Below, piece by piece: positions 8,425-18,039 of a stretch of DNA of 64,000 nucleotides. The DNA comes from an uncultured Verrucomicrobia subdivision 3 bacterium (GTDB taxonomy: Bacteria > Verrucomicrobiota > Verrucomicrobiia > Limisphaerales > UBA11358), in contig CAIQKM010000166.1 in assembly GCA_903872345.1 (NCBI GenBank), positions 1-64,000 of the forward strand, in the 5' to 3' direction. How positions within the stretch are numbered: the first letter of the stretch is position 1; the number at the start of each line of letters is the position of its first letter. The notes beneath the pieces are model-generated. The model ran no database searches and was not told where the DNA came from. It saw only the letters and a program-made list of their open reading frames with translations. The position numbers and the translations under genes were made by a program.

Positions 8425-9479
8425 AACTGCGCACACGCATCACGTTATGGTACTCGGCCATCCTGGTCGTGTCGCTGGGCATTATTGGTTTCGGCACCTA
8501 CGATGAGATTTCGGAGCAGATGAATCACAGCCACCGGCAGCATGTGTGGGAACACGCGCTGGATGAGACAGGCGAAATGATGCTGGATGTGGGCCTGCCG
8601 GCGGTGCTGCTGGGTATGGCCGGAGGCTGGTGGATCACGCGCAAGGCCTTCAAACCCTTGCGCCAGCTCACCGAGACCATCGAACAAATTCACGATCACA
8701 ATCTGCACACCCGGCTCCCCCGCTCCGGCAATGGCGATGAACTGGACCGGCTTACGGAGGTGTTCAATGCGATGACCGGGCGGCTGGACACCTCGTTCCA
8801 GCGCATCCGCGAATTTACCCTGCACGCCTCGCATGAGTTGAAAACCCCGCTGACCATCATGCGCGGGGAACTAGAGGGTGCGCTCAACGACAGCAACCTG
8901 ACGCCGGTGCAGCAGGAACAAATCCTAAGCCAGATGGATGAAATCGAGCGGCTGGCGAAAATCGTGGACGGTCTCACGCTGCTGACCAAGGCGGACGCGG
9001 GCCAAATTCAACTGATCCGGGAGCCGGTGCCGCTGGATGAGCTGGTGCGCGAAAGTTTTGCGGATGCAAAGATTCTCGCCCAACCGCAGAACATCCAGGT
9101 GACCTTGGAAACTTGCGATCCAGTGATAGTAACCGGCGACCGACATCGCTTGCGCCAGCTATTGCTGAACCTGACGGATAATGCGATCAAGCATAATGAG
9201 ACCGGCGGCAAGGTGACGATTGTCTTGCGCAAGGATGGGGCCTTTGCCGAGTTGGTGATTGGCAATACCGGACCGGGCATCGCACCGGAACTGCAAGCCC
9301 GGGTGTTTGAACGGTTCTTCCGGGCAACGACGGGCCCCAAAGCCGTGGATGGCTGCGGGCTGGGGCTGAGCATTGCGCAGTGGATTGTGTCCGCGCATGG
9401 GGCGACGATCCAGTTGAAGTCCGAGCCGGGAAAATTGACGACGGTGGTGGTGCGGATGGCGGCGGTTTCGGCTGGCTGA
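8421..9479 (+). CDS. Sensor histidine kinase of the OmpR-type pair
   Basis: The order is a membrane helix (8-25), a periplasmic loop of only about 30 residues, a second helix (57-73), HAMP (74-125), HisKA with His138 in HASHELKTP, and an ATPase domain with the N box NLTDNAIKH, the G1 box GNTGPGIAP and GCGLGLS. The loop is far too short for a folded sensor domain, so the signal is probably read within the membrane or through a partner. The exported PepSY-like protein encoded upstream is a candidate partner. It is the cognate kinase of the regulator at 7750. Confidence 0.94.
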   Translation: MKLRTRITLWYSAILVVSLGIIGFGTYDEISEQMNHSHRQHVWEHALDETGEMMLDVGLPAVLLGMAGGWWITRKAFKPLRQLTETIEQIHDHNLHTRLPRSGNGDELDRLTEVFNAMTGRLDTSFQRIREFTLHASHELKTPLTIMRGELEGALNDSNLTPVQQEQILSQMDEIERLAKIVDGLTLLTKADAGQIQLIREPVPLDELVRESFADAKILAQPQNIQVTLETCDPVIVTGDRHRLRQLLLNLTDNAIKHNETGGKVTIVLRKDGAFAELVIGNTGPGIAPELQARVFERFFRATTGPKAVDGCGLGLSIAQWIVSAHGATIQLKSEPGKLTTVVVRMAAVSAG

Positions 9480-9643
9480 GGGGATGAAACGCGGAGACGC
9501 CAAGGGCGCAGAGAGTCGCCGAGTTGGGGAAGATGTCTATCCGGCCTTCCAAATTTTGTTCGCGGGAGTTGGGATGCGCGGTATCACCTTGCAGGTATGT
9601 ATTTGCATTTGGGTCGCAGTTGAAGCAGTTTGCAGGCACCTGC

Positions 9644-10009
9644 ATGAAATGTGCCCACCATGAGAACGAAGCCGTCGCGATTTGCGTCCATTGCGGCCGC
9701 GCCCTTTGCGCCAGTTGCGCCCAGCCCACCGCCGGCCAGCGCATGGTCTGTTCGGATTCGTGCGCGACCGCCTTGTCCCGCAATGACCGGGCGATGCAAC
9801 TGATCCTCCAGAAGAGTTACCAGAATGCCCGGGCCAGCGCCTTTTACTGTTTTCTGTGCGGGGCTCTTTCGGCCGGCGGCGCGGTCGGAGCGAATTATTA
9901 TCTGCCCATGCCGTTCCTCATTTGGTTCACGGCGGGATGCAGCGTGGTATTCATTGCCTCCGGCATCTGGTACGGTCGGATCGCCCGCAAGCAAAGTCTG
10001 GATTCTTAA
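9644..10009 (+). CDS. B-box-type zinc finger membrane protein
   Basis: The first 40 residues hold a cysteine/histidine cluster (CAHHENEAVAICVHCGRALC, then CASC and CSDSC) like the B-box zinc fingers often fused to bacterial membrane domains. Two hydrophobic helices follow at about residues 65-85 and 87-108. I chose the ATG at 9644 because the zinc finger starts immediately after it; the frame could open at 9524, but that extension shows no domain. Role unknown. It is 15 bases from the next gene. Confidence 0.75.
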   Translation: MKCAHHENEAVAICVHCGRALCASCAQPTAGQRMVCSDSCATALSRNDRAMQLILQKSYQNARASAFYCFLCGALSAGGAVGANYYLPMPFLIWFTAGCSVVFIASGIWYGRIARKQSLDS

Positions 10010-10024
10010 TCTTTCAAATTCACC

Positions 10025-11035
10025 ATGAGTTTTTCTGCCATTATCGTCGAACAAAACCCGGCCGGAACGCCGACGGTGGCTTTAATAAAATTCACTTCAC
10101 CAGATGAATTGCCCGCCCCCGGCGGTGACGTAGTGGTGCGGGTGGACTATTCCAGCCTCAACTACAAAGATGGCTTGGCGCTGACCGGTCAGGGTAAAAT
10201 TCTGCGGGCGTCGCCGATGGTTCCCGGCGTGGATCTGGCGGGCACGGTGGAGAATCCGGGCAGCGATCCACGTTTTCACGCCGGTGACCGGGTAGTTCTC
10301 ACGGGCTGGGGTGTTGGTGAAAAATATTCCGGCGGCTACTCGGGGTACGCGCGGGTGCGGGGCGACTGGCTCATTCCCCTGCCCGCCGGGCTGACCACGC
10401 GGTCGGCCATGGCCATCGGCACGGCGGGTTTTACGGCTATGCAATGCGTGCTGGCGCTGGAAGATCATGGCGTCACCCCGGGAGTGGGCAACGAAATCAT
10501 CGTTTCCGGCGCGGCGGGCGGGGTCGGGTCGTTGGCGGTCGCCTTGCTGGCCAGGCGCGGGTATCGTGTGGTGGCCTCTACGGGCCGCAGTGAAACGGAG
10601 GGCGATTATTTGCGGAGCCTCGGCGCGGCGGAAGTAATCCCGCGCTCGGTGCTGGCGGCTGCTTCCGGACGGCCGTTGGATTCCGCACGCTGGGCGGGTG
10701 GCATTGATACCGTGGGCGGAGAAACTCTGGCCAGTATTTTGCGCCAGACCAAGGAATACGGCAGCGTGGCCGCGTGCGGGCTGGCGGGCGGATCGAATCT
10801 GCCTACCACGGTGATGCCCTTCATTCTGCGCGGAGTGAACTTGCTGGGCATTCACTCCGTCATGTGCCCGCGTCCGTTGCGCGAACGCGCCTGGCAACGG
10901 CTGGCCACCGATGTGGATTTGCACCAACTCGAAACCATGACCCGGGTGGTGACGTTGAAAGAGGTGCTTTCGCTGGGACCGGACATTCTGGCGGGAAATG
11001 TCCGGGGGCGGTTGGTGGTGAATGTAAACGGGTAG
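10025..11035 (+). CDS. acuI: AcuI/YhdH-type quinone oxidoreductase (acrylyl-CoA reductase family)
   Basis: This is a zinc-free medium-chain dehydrogenase/reductase. The N-terminal GroES-like fold has SSLNYKDGLALTGQG and PGVDLAGTV, blocks characteristic of the YhdH/AcuI group, which reduces acryloyl-CoA to propionyl-CoA with NADPH. The nucleotide-binding motif is GAAGGVGSLAVALLARRG near residues 161-178. At 336 residues it has the usual family length. The natural substrate here is inferred from the family only. The stop codon TAG lies inside the left arm of a large inverted repeat. Confidence 0.9.
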   Translation: MSFSAIIVEQNPAGTPTVALIKFTSPDELPAPGGDVVVRVDYSSLNYKDGLALTGQGKILRASPMVPGVDLAGTVENPGSDPRFHAGDRVVLTGWGVGEKYSGGYSGYARVRGDWLIPLPAGLTTRSAMAIGTAGFTAMQCVLALEDHGVTPGVGNEIIVSGAAGGVGSLAVALLARRGYRVVASTGRSETEGDYLRSLGAAEVIPRSVLAAASGRPLDSARWAGGIDTVGGETLASILRQTKEYGSVAACGLAGGSNLPTTVMPFILRGVNLLGIHSVMCPRPLRERAWQRLATDVDLHQLETMTRVVTLKEVLSLGPDILAGNVRGRLVVNVNG

Positions 11036-11108
11036 CAGCCGACGTGAGGAGGCTCCAAATAAATAAACGCATCCGAAAATATTTGAGCCTCCTCACGTCG
11101 GCTGCTAC
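11032..11108. repeat. 24-bp-arm inverted repeat between convergent acuI and clpB
   Basis: Bases 11032-11055 (starting GTAGCAGCCGACGTGAGG) and 11085-11108 are perfect 24-bp reverse complements, with a 29-base AT-rich loop. The repeat fills the gap between two convergent genes and includes the acuI stop codon. It could act as a two-way terminator. A third, single arm with one mismatch is at 44322-44345, after hrpB, so this is a dispersed element. Confidence 0.9.
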
Positions 11109-11111
11109 GGG

Positions 11112-13706
11112 TTATTGATGAAAAACCAACTCGCCGTCTTTCGCCGTCACGACAATGCGATCCCCCGGCTTGAATTCACCTTCGAGCAGTCGCATGGATA
11201 GCGGGTTCAATAGCAAATCCTGCACGGCGCGTTTGAGCGGGCGGGCGCCGAATTGAGGATCGTACCCCTCCTTCGCGATCAGGCGTTTCGCGGCGGCATC
11301 CACGTCCAGCGTGAGGTTTTGCTGGGCCAACCGCTTTGACAAGCCCGCCAGCTGAATGTCCACGATGCTGGCGAGTTCCGCCTCATCCAAGCTTTGGAAG
11401 ATGATGACGTCGTCCACGCGGTTCAGAAATTCCGGGCGAAAGTGGCGTTTTAATTCCGCCATGACCTTGTCTTCCATGGCCTGCCGCGCGGCGGCGGTGG
11501 TTTTGCCGTCCAGAAAATATTCCTGAATAATGGGCGACCCCAGATTGCTGGTCATGATCACGATGACGTTCTTGAAATCCACCGTGCGCCCCTGCCCGTC
11601 CGTGAGGCGGCCGTCATCGAGCACTTGCAACAGCACGTTAAAAACATCCGGGTGAGCCTTCTCGATCTCGTCAAACAACACTACACTGTAAGGTTTCCGC
11701 CGGACGGCTTCGCTGAGCTGGCCGCCTTCGTCGTAGCCCACATAGCCGGGGGGCGCGCCGATGAGCCGGGAGACCGCGTGTTTCTCCATGTACTCGCTCA
11801 TGTCAATGCGCACCATGGCACTCTCGTCATCAAAAAGAAATTCCGCGAGCGCCCGGGCCGTCTCGGTTTTCCCCACACCGGTGGGGCCGAGAAAGATGAA
11901 TGAGCCGACGGGGCGGTTGGGATCCTGCAAGCCGCTCCGCGCCCGGCGCACGGCATTGGCCACGGCCTTGATCGCGGATTTCTGACCGATCACCCGCTGC
12001 GCCAGCCGTTCCTCCATTTTGACGAGTTTCTGACGCTCGCCTTCGAGCATCCGCGAAACGGGAATATGCGTCCACGAAGCCACCACGCGCGCAATGTCCT
12101 CATCCGTGACTTCCTGGCGCAACAATGAATTTCTCGCCGCCGGGGCCGATTGTTTTTCAATACTCGCCAGCTTCTTTTCCAAGTCGGGGATTTTTCCATA
12201 CTGGATTTGCGCGGCGAGGTTCAGGTCGCCTTTGCGCTGGGCCTGTTCCAATTCGATTTTGGCCTGTTCGAGCTGTGTCTGCACTACGGAGACGGCATTG
12301 ACGGCGGCTTTTTCATTCTGCCATTGCACAGTGAGGGCCTTGGACTTGTCCTTTAAATTGGCAAGCTCGCCTTCGATTCGTTTCAGGCGTTCCTTGCTGG
12401 CGACGTCCTTTTCCTTGCCCAGCGATGTGCGTTCGATTTCCAGTTGCAAAATCTGCCGGTCGAGCTGGTCCAGTTCCGTGGGTTTGGAATCCAACTCCAT
12501 CTTGATGCGCGAGGCCGCCTCGTCCACGAGGTCAATCGCCTTGTCTGGCAGAAACCGGTCGGTGATGTAGCGGTGCGAGAGCGTGGCCGCCGCGACCAGG
12601 GCGGCATCCTGAATGCGGACACCATGGTGTACTTCGTAACGTTCCTTGAGTCCGCGCAAAATCGCTATGGTCGCCTCGACGGTCGGCTCCGCCACCAGTA
12701 CCGGCTGGAAGCGGCGTTCGAGCGCCGGGTCTTTCTCAATGTGCTTGCGGTATTCGTCGAGCGTGGTCGCGCCCACACAGCGGAGTTCGCCGCGCGCGAG
12801 TTGCGGCTTCATGATGTTGGCCGCATCACTGGACCCTTCGGCCGCACCGGCGCCAACGAGCGTGTGCAATTCATCTATGAACAAAATGATTTTGCCCTCG
12901 CTGGCGGTGATTTCCTTGAGAAATGCCTTGAGCCGTTCTTCAAATTCGCCGCGAAATTTGGCCCCGGCAATCATCGCACCCAAATCCATGGCCACTAGTC
13001 TCTTATTTTTCAAGGATTCGGGTACATCCCCGCTAACGATGCGACGGGCCAGACCTTCGGCAATGGCGGTCTTGCCTACGCCGGGTTCGCCTATGAGCAC
13101 GGGATTGTTCTTTGTACGACGCGTGAGCACCTGCATGACACGGCGGATCTCCTCGTCGCGACCAATCACTGGATCAATCTTCCCCTGCCGGGCCAGGGCG
13201 GTGAGGTCGCGCCCATATTTTTCGAGGGCCTGAAATTTCCCTTCCGGCTGCTGATCCGTGACCCGCTGGTTGCCACGCAAATCGGCGAGGGCTTTCAGTA
13301 CGGCATCCCGCTTAAGATTGTGCGCCGCGAAAATCTTTTTCAGCGACGGGCTGGCGGTGTCCAGCAAACCCAGCAGCAGATGCTCGGTGCTTACATAATC
13401 GTCCTTGAGCTTGGTGGCCTCGGTCTGGGCGGCTTCGAGGGCTTTCGACAAATCCTTGCCCGCATAGGGTTCGGCTCCGCCCTGAACCTTGTACCGGCGG
13501 GCGAGTTCCTTTTCCAGATCGGCCTGCAAACGGCCCGGCGGCACGCCGATTTTCTGGAGCAGTTCGGGCACCAGGCTCTCGGCCTGGCCGATGAGCGCCA
13601 GCAGCAAATGCTCGCCATCCAGTTCCTGGTGCGAATGCTCCCGGGCCAGCCGTTGCGCGTCCTGCAACGCTTCCGATGATTTTTGCGTCAATTTGTCCAG
13701 TTGCAT
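11112..13706 (-). CDS. clpB: Protein disaggregase ClpB
   Basis: ClpB is the hexameric AAA+ chaperone that extracts polypeptides from aggregates together with DnaK. It has a double Clp N domain (1-145), NBD1 with GEPGVGKT near 200, the ClpB-specific coiled-coil middle domain (about 395-530) and NBD2 with GPTGVGKT near 603. The middle domain and the absence of a ClpP-binding loop separate it from ClpA/ClpC. I use ATG 13706, giving [10 protein letters not shown] as in ClpB homologues; a TTG nine bases upstream is in frame. No strong ribosome site is visible. The downstream end abuts the inverted repeat at 11032. Confidence 0.96.
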   Translation of the reverse strand: MQLDKLTQKSSEALQDAQRLAREHSHQELDGEHLLLALIGQAESLVPELLQKIGVPPGRLQADLEKELARRYKVQGGAEPYAGKDLSKALEAAQTEATKLKDDYVSTEHLLLGLLDTASPSLKKIFAAHNLKRDAVLKALADLRGNQRVTDQQPEGKFQALEKYGRDLTALARQGKIDPVIGRDEEIRRVMQVLTRRTKNNPVLIGEPGVGKTAIAEGLARRIVSGDVPESLKNKRLVAMDLGAMIAGAKFRGEFEERLKAFLKEITASEGKIILFIDELHTLVGAGAAEGSSDAANIMKPQLARGELRCVGATTLDEYRKHIEKDPALERRFQPVLVAEPTVEATIAILRGLKERYEVHHGVRIQDAALVAAATLSHRYITDRFLPDKAIDLVDEAASRIKMELDSKPTELDQLDRQILQLEIERTSLGKEKDVASKERLKRIEGELANLKDKSKALTVQWQNEKAAVNAVSVVQTQLEQAKIELEQAQRKGDLNLAAQIQYGKIPDLEKKLASIEKQSAPAARNSLLRQEVTDEDIARVVASWTHIPVSRMLEGERQKLVKMEERLAQRVIGQKSAIKAVANAVRRARSGLQDPNRPVGSFIFLGPTGVGKTETARALAEFLFDDESAMVRIDMSEYMEKHAVSRLIGAPPGYVGYDEGGQLSEAVRRKPYSVVLFDEIEKAHPDVFNVLLQVLDDGRLTDGQGRTVDFKNVIVIMTSNLGSPIIQEYFLDGKTTAAARQAMEDKVMAELKRHFRPEFLNRVDDVIIFQSLDEAELASIVDIQLAGLSKRLAQQNLTLDVDAAAKRLIAKEGYDPQFGARPLKRAVQDLLLNPLSMRLLEGEFKPGDRIVVTAKDGELVFHQ

Positions 13707-13788
13707 AATGAACAATTTATCCAGATGAGCCGGACGTCAAGTCCAAGGTGCAGCTCATGATCCAGGGGACGTGGCCGAAACTGCCCCC

Positions 13789-13899
13789 GGAGCGCCGGTC
13801 TGAGACCGGCTTAAATCTTCCGGGCATCGCACATGCTTGCTTCTTTCCAACCGTTTTGCCGAAAACGAATGTCCAAAGCCGGCTGCAAGCCGGCGCTCC
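13789..13899. repeat. 111-bp element with GGAGCGCCGG terminal repeats, copy 1
   Basis: Both ends carry GGAGCGCCGG in inverted orientation; each end forms its own small hairpin, GCCGGTCTGAGACCGGC on the left and GCCGGCTGCAAGCCGGC on the right. The reverse complement of 41562-41671 aligns along the whole length, including a central CTTTCCAACCGTTTTGCC / CTTTCCACCCGTTTGGC block. Two further palindromes, GGCGACAGCTTGTCGCC and GGGGACGAGCCGTCCCC, follow at 13907-13941. Confidence 0.8.
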
Positions 13900-13992
13900 A
13901 CCGGGGAGGCGACAGCTTGTCGCCTGGGGACGAGCCGTCCCCACCCCAATGCGAAAGCCGGCGCCCGACCGTTAGCCGGTTCGTTAACCGTG

Positions 13993-14769
13993 TCAGGATG
14001 CGCCTGCCGCCGGCAGGGAACGCAACAGCGACCGCGCCCGGCTGGTCCAGACCCGGTCGCGGCGACGCTGATAAGCCGGAGCGAAATTGTCGTCGTTGAT
14101 GACATCCTTGAGCTGGGTGCGGGCCGCGTCGGGCTGCTGTTTCTTAATGCACAATTCGGCAAACTGGACCTTCGCGCGCGCGTAGGAATTGTTTTCCACC
14201 ACATGCTTCCAGATGTCAAAGGCGGCGTCCGTTTCATTCAGCGCGGTCAGCGCCTCGGCATAAGCCATGAGGGAAAATCCGAAGTCATGCTTGAAATTTT
14301 CGCGGCAGACGCCTTCCAGCAGCGGGCGGGCTTCGGCGGGACGCTTCAAACGCATCAGGCACTGGCCCAGATGGGCGCGGGCATCAATGTCATTGGGTTC
14401 ACGTTCCAGCGCGGCGCGATACCATTTTTCGGCCTCGGCATATTTGCCGCGCTGAAAATGCACATCACCCAGGCGATAATGATGGTAGGCGTTGTCGAGG
14501 TGATGGATTTGGGATTTGAGTTCCCGGATGCGCGCCCGGCTTTGGGTGCCCGGCAGTTCAAAGCCCGTGGATTTGGCGGTATAAACGTTCAGGAAATAAA
14601 TGAAGGCCGAGAGGCCCCAGCCAATCATGATAAAGACCGCCCAGAGCCAGTCCCGCTGGCGCACGGCGTGAATGAACATCCAGAGCTGAAACCCGGTCAT
14701 CAACAGTACCAGCGGGTTAAGCAGCAGCCGGTGCAGGCTTTCCCAGTCCGTCGGCAGCGAATAAAACAT
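13993..14769 (-). CDS. Membrane-anchored TPR protein
   Basis: Two hydrophobic helices (about residues 14-34 and 42-62) are followed by a soluble part of about 190 residues with three or more tetratricopeptide repeats. The clearest repeat is YRLGDVHFQRGKYAEAEKWY near residues 98-117, then ARAHLGQCLMRLKRPAEARP near 130-149. The TPR part is probably cytoplasmic and mediates protein contacts. Partner and role are unknown. It is transcribed away from the glycosyltransferase gene that starts 100 bases to the right. Confidence 0.8.
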   Translation of the reverse strand: MFYSLPTDWESLHRLLLNPLVLLMTGFQLWMFIHAVRQRDWLWAVFIMIGWGLSAFIYFLNVYTAKSTGFELPGTQSRARIRELKSQIHHLDNAYHHYRLGDVHFQRGKYAEAEKWYRAALEREPNDIDARAHLGQCLMRLKRPAEARPLLEGVCRENFKHDFGFSLMAYAEALTALNETDAAFDIWKHVVENNSYARAKVQFAELCIKKQQPDAARTQLKDVINDDNFAPAYQRRRDRVWTSRARSLLRSLPAAGAS

Positions 14770-14871
14770 GGCGCAGACTACCCAGTGCCGCGCCCGCAGG
14801 CAACCGGGTTTTACATCCCTGAACTGTCAGCTTGTTTTTGGGCCGGATATTTTTAACAATCTGTGCGCCGC

Positions 14872-15624
14872 ATGAACCAGACACTCATCATCGTGCCGAC
14901 TTACAATGAGCGGGAGAACTTCCCGCGCATGGCGGAAAAACTTTTATCGCTGCCGGTGGCCTTGGATGTGCTGGTGGTGGATGACAATTCACCGGACGGC
15001 ACCGGCAAGCTGGCGGATGAGATGGCCGCGAAGCATCCGCAAATCAAGGTATTGCACCGCACCGAAAAGAACGGCTTGGGCCGCGCCTACATCGCCGGTT
15101 TCAAATGGGCGCTGGCACACGGCTATGAGTTCATCTTTGAGATCGACTGCGATTTCTCCCACGATCCCAACGAAATCCCCGCTTTTCTCAAGGCGGCGGA
15201 AAATGCCGATCTGGTGCTGGGGTCGCGCTACAAGGGCGGCATTCGCATCATGAACTGGCCGTTGAGCCGGCTGATCCTGAGCCGTTTCGCCGGCATTTAC
15301 GTCAATTATGTGACCGGCATGCCCATTTCCGACCCCACCGGCGGCTACAAATGTTTCCGTCGCGCCGCCCTCCAGTCCATCAACTTGGATGAGGTCCGCG
15401 CCAACGGTTACAGCTTCCAGATCGAAATGACCCACCGGCTCTGGCGGCAGGGGTTCACCGTGGCCGAGGTGCCGATCATCTTCACCGAACGCACCGAAGG
15501 CCAGTCCAAGATGGCCGGCGGCATCATCAATGAAGCCTTCTGGATGGTGTGGTGGCTCTGGCTGCAAAATGGCATGCGCCGCTCCCCACGAGCCCGTGTG
15601 GCGAGCCCGCGTAAAAACCCGTGA
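14872..15624 (+). CDS. Polyprenol-phosphate mannosyltransferase (DPM1-like, GT2)
   Basis: A GT-A fold glycosyltransferase of family 2 that moves a sugar (usually mannose) from a nucleotide to a lipid phosphate. The nucleotide-binding start VPTYNERENFP, then VVDDNSPDGTG and the DxD-like DCDFSHDP motif are all present, and the order matches bacterial Dpm1/Ppm1. No C-terminal membrane helices are present, so it is the single-domain form. The ATG at 14872 is preferred; GTG at 14863 is in frame. Sugar specificity cannot be read from the sequence. Confidence 0.9.
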   Translation: MNQTLIIVPTYNERENFPRMAEKLLSLPVALDVLVVDDNSPDGTGKLADEMAAKHPQIKVLHRTEKNGLGRAYIAGFKWALAHGYEFIFEIDCDFSHDPNEIPAFLKAAENADLVLGSRYKGGIRIMNWPLSRLILSRFAGIYVNYVTGMPISDPTGGYKCFRRAALQSINLDEVRANGYSFQIEMTHRLWRQGFTVAEVPIIFTERTEGQSKMAGGIINEAFWMVWWLWLQNGMRRSPRARVASPRKNP

Positions 15625-15679
15625 CTTAGCCTGAACGTTTTCCCGGGGAAAGCGTCCAAGTCACGATGGTTTTAATTCT

Positions 15680-16213
15680 ATGAAAATCAAAGCTTTGCTG
15701 GCCGCGTTGCTCGTTGGCGCCCTTACCACCTTCACCAGTCATGCCGCCATGCCCAAGGCGGGTGAGGTCGCCCCGGCTTTCGAGGGCCAGGATCAGGATG
15801 GCCATACGGTAAAACTTGCCGATTTTGCGGGCAAAAAACTGGTACTACTCTACTTTTACCCCAAAGACAACACCCCGGGCTGCACGGCGGAAGCCTGCGG
15901 TTTCCGCGACCGCATGAGCCACTTCCAGACCAATAATCTCGTCGTGATTGGCGTGAGCTTTGACTCCCTCGAAAACCACAAAAAATTCATCGCCGAGCAT
16001 CAGTTGAATTTCCCGCTCCTCGCCGATCCGGATGGCAAAATTGTAACCGCCTACGACGCCAAAATGTCGTTTCTGAGAATGGCCAAACGCGTCAGCTTCC
16101 TGATCGGCACGGATGGCAAAATCCTGCACGTGACCGACTCGCTGGATCCTCAGAAGCATTTCCGGGAAATCCAGGCCGCCCTTGAGGCGCTGCCTGCGGC
16201 ACCTAAAAGTTAA
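15680..16213 (+). CDS. Exported PrxQ/Bcp-type peroxiredoxin
   Basis: A thiol peroxidase that reduces hydrogen peroxide and organic peroxides. The PrxQ signature YPKDNTPGCTAEAC is complete: peroxidatic Cys68 and resolving Cys73 are five residues apart, the intramolecular arrangement of the Bcp group. The N-terminal signal peptide (about 1-22, cleavage after SHA) places it outside the cytoplasm, which is less common than the cytoplasmic form. It would need a periplasmic reductant. It stands alone, 55 bases downstream of the glycosyltransferase. Confidence 0.92.
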   Translation: MKIKALLAALLVGALTTFTSHAAMPKAGEVAPAFEGQDQDGHTVKLADFAGKKLVLLYFYPKDNTPGCTAEACGFRDRMSHFQTNNLVVIGVSFDSLENHKKFIAEHQLNFPLLADPDGKIVTAYDAKMSFLRMAKRVSFLIGTDGKILHVTDSLDPQKHFREIQAALEALPAAPKS

Positions 16214-16276
16214 TCTTGGCTGTGCCGCCCCGCAGATTTGATTGTCTGTCAGCCAGTAATGTTCCAGACTGCGGCC

Positions 16277-16465
16277 ATGTCAAATTCCATGAACTGGCCC
16301 ACGGCAGATTTTACGATCCAGGAACTGATCAACCTGAACCCGCAATTCGCGGAGGCAGCGGTCAGAAAATCACTCTCTGACGGCATCACCGCCAAAAAGA
16401 TCGTGCAAACCCAGAAGGGCGACAAGAAGGTCAAAGGCAAGTTCAAGGTCATCAAGCCCATGTGA
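16277..16465 (+). CDS. Small hypothetical protein with helix-turn-helix look
   Basis: This is a 62-residue protein with TIQELINLNPQFAEAAVRKSL, which reads like the first helices of a winged-helix domain, then a very basic C-terminus (KGDKKVKGKFKVIKP). I chose the ATG at 16277; ATG 16259 and TTG 16238 are in frame upstream. Nucleic-acid binding is a guess from charge and pattern. It lies 37 bases before the methyltransferase gene. Confidence 0.55.
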   Translation: MSNSMNWPTADFTIQELINLNPQFAEAAVRKSLSDGITAKKIVQTQKGDKKVKGKFKVIKPM

Positions 16466-16502
16466 CGACTCTGGTTCCGCGCCAACCGTTCCGGCCACCG
16501 CC

Positions 16503-17057
16503 ATGAAACTGTTCACGTCAGACCTTGTGATTTATGTCTGGTTTCTGTCGGAACTGGCCTTGGCCCTGTGGAAACGGTCCCGGACCAACGCCACCTCACA
16601 TGACAGTGGTTCGCTGGGCCGGATCTGGCTGGTAAATACCGTGGCTATCACCCTGGCGGTAACCGCCGCCTATCGCGTGCATGATTGGTACCTGCCAATC
16701 AACCGGCACACCGCCTTTGCCATGATGTGGGCGGGTCTGATCTTTCGTTGGTATGCCATCATTCATCTGGGACGGTTTTTCACCACCAACGTGGCCATCG
16801 CCAGCGATCAGCACGTGGTGGACACCGGCCCGTACCGATTCATCCGGCATCCGAGTTACACCGGCGTTATGATCGTCCTGCTGGGCCTTGGTCTGAGCCT
16901 GGGAAACTGGGTCTCGCTGCTGCTGGTCGTTATCCCATGCTACGCGGTGCTGCTGTGGCGCATCCGGATCGAAGAACAGACGCTGCTGGCCGGGTTGGGT
17001 GAGCCATACCGGAATTATATGCAGCGGACCAGACGGCTGGTTCCGTTCCTTTACTGA
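16503..17057 (+). CDS. Isoprenylcysteine carboxyl methyltransferase-family membrane protein
   Basis: About four membrane helices precede the family signature RHPSYTGVMIVLLGLGLSLG (residues about 117-136) and the C-terminal IRIEEQTLLAGLGEPYRNY. This is the conserved S-adenosylmethionine-binding core of ICMT and related PEMT/NnrU-like enzymes. In bacteria such proteins methylate unknown, probably lipid-like or membrane-bound, acceptors. The 184-residue length is normal for the bacterial group. Substrate unknown. Confidence 0.85.
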   Translation: MKLFTSDLVIYVWFLSELALALWKRSRTNATSHDSGSLGRIWLVNTVAITLAVTAAYRVHDWYLPINRHTAFAMMWAGLIFRWYAIIHLGRFFTTNVAIASDQHVVDTGPYRFIRHPSYTGVMIVLLGLGLSLGNWVSLLLVVIPCYAVLLWRIRIEEQTLLAGLGEPYRNYMQRTRRLVPFLY

Positions 17058-17071
17058 ACCTTGACCGAATT

Positions 17072-17446
17072 ATGACGCCTGCCTCTAACATTGAAGCCCT
17101 GGTCCAACGTCAATTTGAAGCCTACAACGCCCGCGATCTGGACGCGATGATGGCGACGTATGCCGATACGGCCCGGCAATTTGAATTTCCCAACACCTTG
17201 CTGGCCAGCGGCGCCGCCCAAATCCGGGAACGGTTTGCCGCCCGTTTCACCGAACCCAATCTCCATGCCCGGCTCCTGAACCGCATCGTGTCCGGGAACA
17301 CGGTCATAGACCATGAGGAAGTGACCCGCACTTTTCCGGAAGGAACGGGCCGGCTGGAATTGGTGGCCATTTATCGCGTGGAAGCCGGAAAAATCAGCCA
17401 GGCCTGGTTTATACAGGGGACCAAAACCCTTGATATCAGTGCTTGA
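17072..17446 (+). CDS. NTF2-like (SnoaL-type) protein
   Basis: This 124-residue protein has the NTF2/SnoaL cone fold pattern: a helix with FEAYNARDLDAMMATYADTA near residues 15-34, then alternating strands ending in the typical VAIYRVEAGKISQAWF. Members include polyketide cyclases, isomerases and many uncharacterised binding proteins. No fused domain is present. It begins 14 bases after the methyltransferase gene, so they are probably one transcript. Confidence 0.8.
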   Translation: MTPASNIEALVQRQFEAYNARDLDAMMATYADTARQFEFPNTLLASGAAQIRERFAARFTEPNLHARLLNRIVSGNTVIDHEEVTRTFPEGTGRLELVAIYRVEAGKISQAWFIQGTKTLDISA

Positions 17447-17610
17447 TATCACATCGGCGAGCTTGGCCAGACTGGCGGTAACTGTTTATTGGGAAGCGGG
17501 TGCCAACTGGTGTACAGGGGGATAATCATATATTACTTGCCAAGGGTGGCCGGTTATGAAAATTTTCCATTGGTTTTGGGTCATTCTTAAATTACTGATA
17601 GGCTGGTTTT

Positions 17611-18000
17611 ATGAAAACATTCCACTTTTTTCCGGTTGGTGCGCTTTTGGTCCTGGCAACCCTCACGGGCACCGGGTGCCGCACTGATTATGGCGTGGGC
17701 AGCCCCTATCATCCCGGCCCCGCTGCGGGCAAGGCCATTGGCACCGGCGTAGGCGTGGTGGCGGGCAATGCCGCCGGATTAGGCGTGGGCGTGGTTCAGG
17801 GCACCGCCGCAGGCGTGGCCGACACCTTCGACCCCAGCTACCATATGGTTCGCTACTGGCGCACGGAAACCACCGCCGATGGCCGCACCATCCAGGTGCC
17901 TTACGACGTGCTGGTGGACCAATATGGCCGCCCGGTGAAGGCACCCGCTCCCACGGGCAACCCGCCGCCACCGCCGGCTTCTCCCAATACCAACAAATAA
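17611..18000 (+). CDS. Glycine-zipper lipoprotein
   Basis: A signal peptide ends in the lipobox TGTGC with the lipid-bearing Cys at residue 23. The mature protein starts with a glycine-zipper region, where GTGVGVVAGNAAGLGVGVVQ lies near residues 45-64, typical of small outer-membrane or envelope proteins that insert into or pack against membranes. The C-terminus is proline-rich (PPPPPASP) and likely unstructured. It is the first gene of the envelope cluster that continues through 22718. Confidence 0.75.
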   Translation: MKTFHFFPVGALLVLATLTGTGCRTDYGVGSPYHPGPAAGKAIGTGVGVVAGNAAGLGVGVVQGTAAGVADTFDPSYHMVRYWRTETTADGRTIQVPYDVLVDQYGRPVKAPAPTGNPPPPPASPNTNK

Positions 18001-18039
18001 GAATGCCGTCCCTTGGACCGGTTTGATTATTGCTCATTT

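Noticed and set aside
13755-14237. 160-codon frame on the minus strand
   Set aside because: It overlaps the TPR gene in another frame and runs into the 111-bp repeat element.
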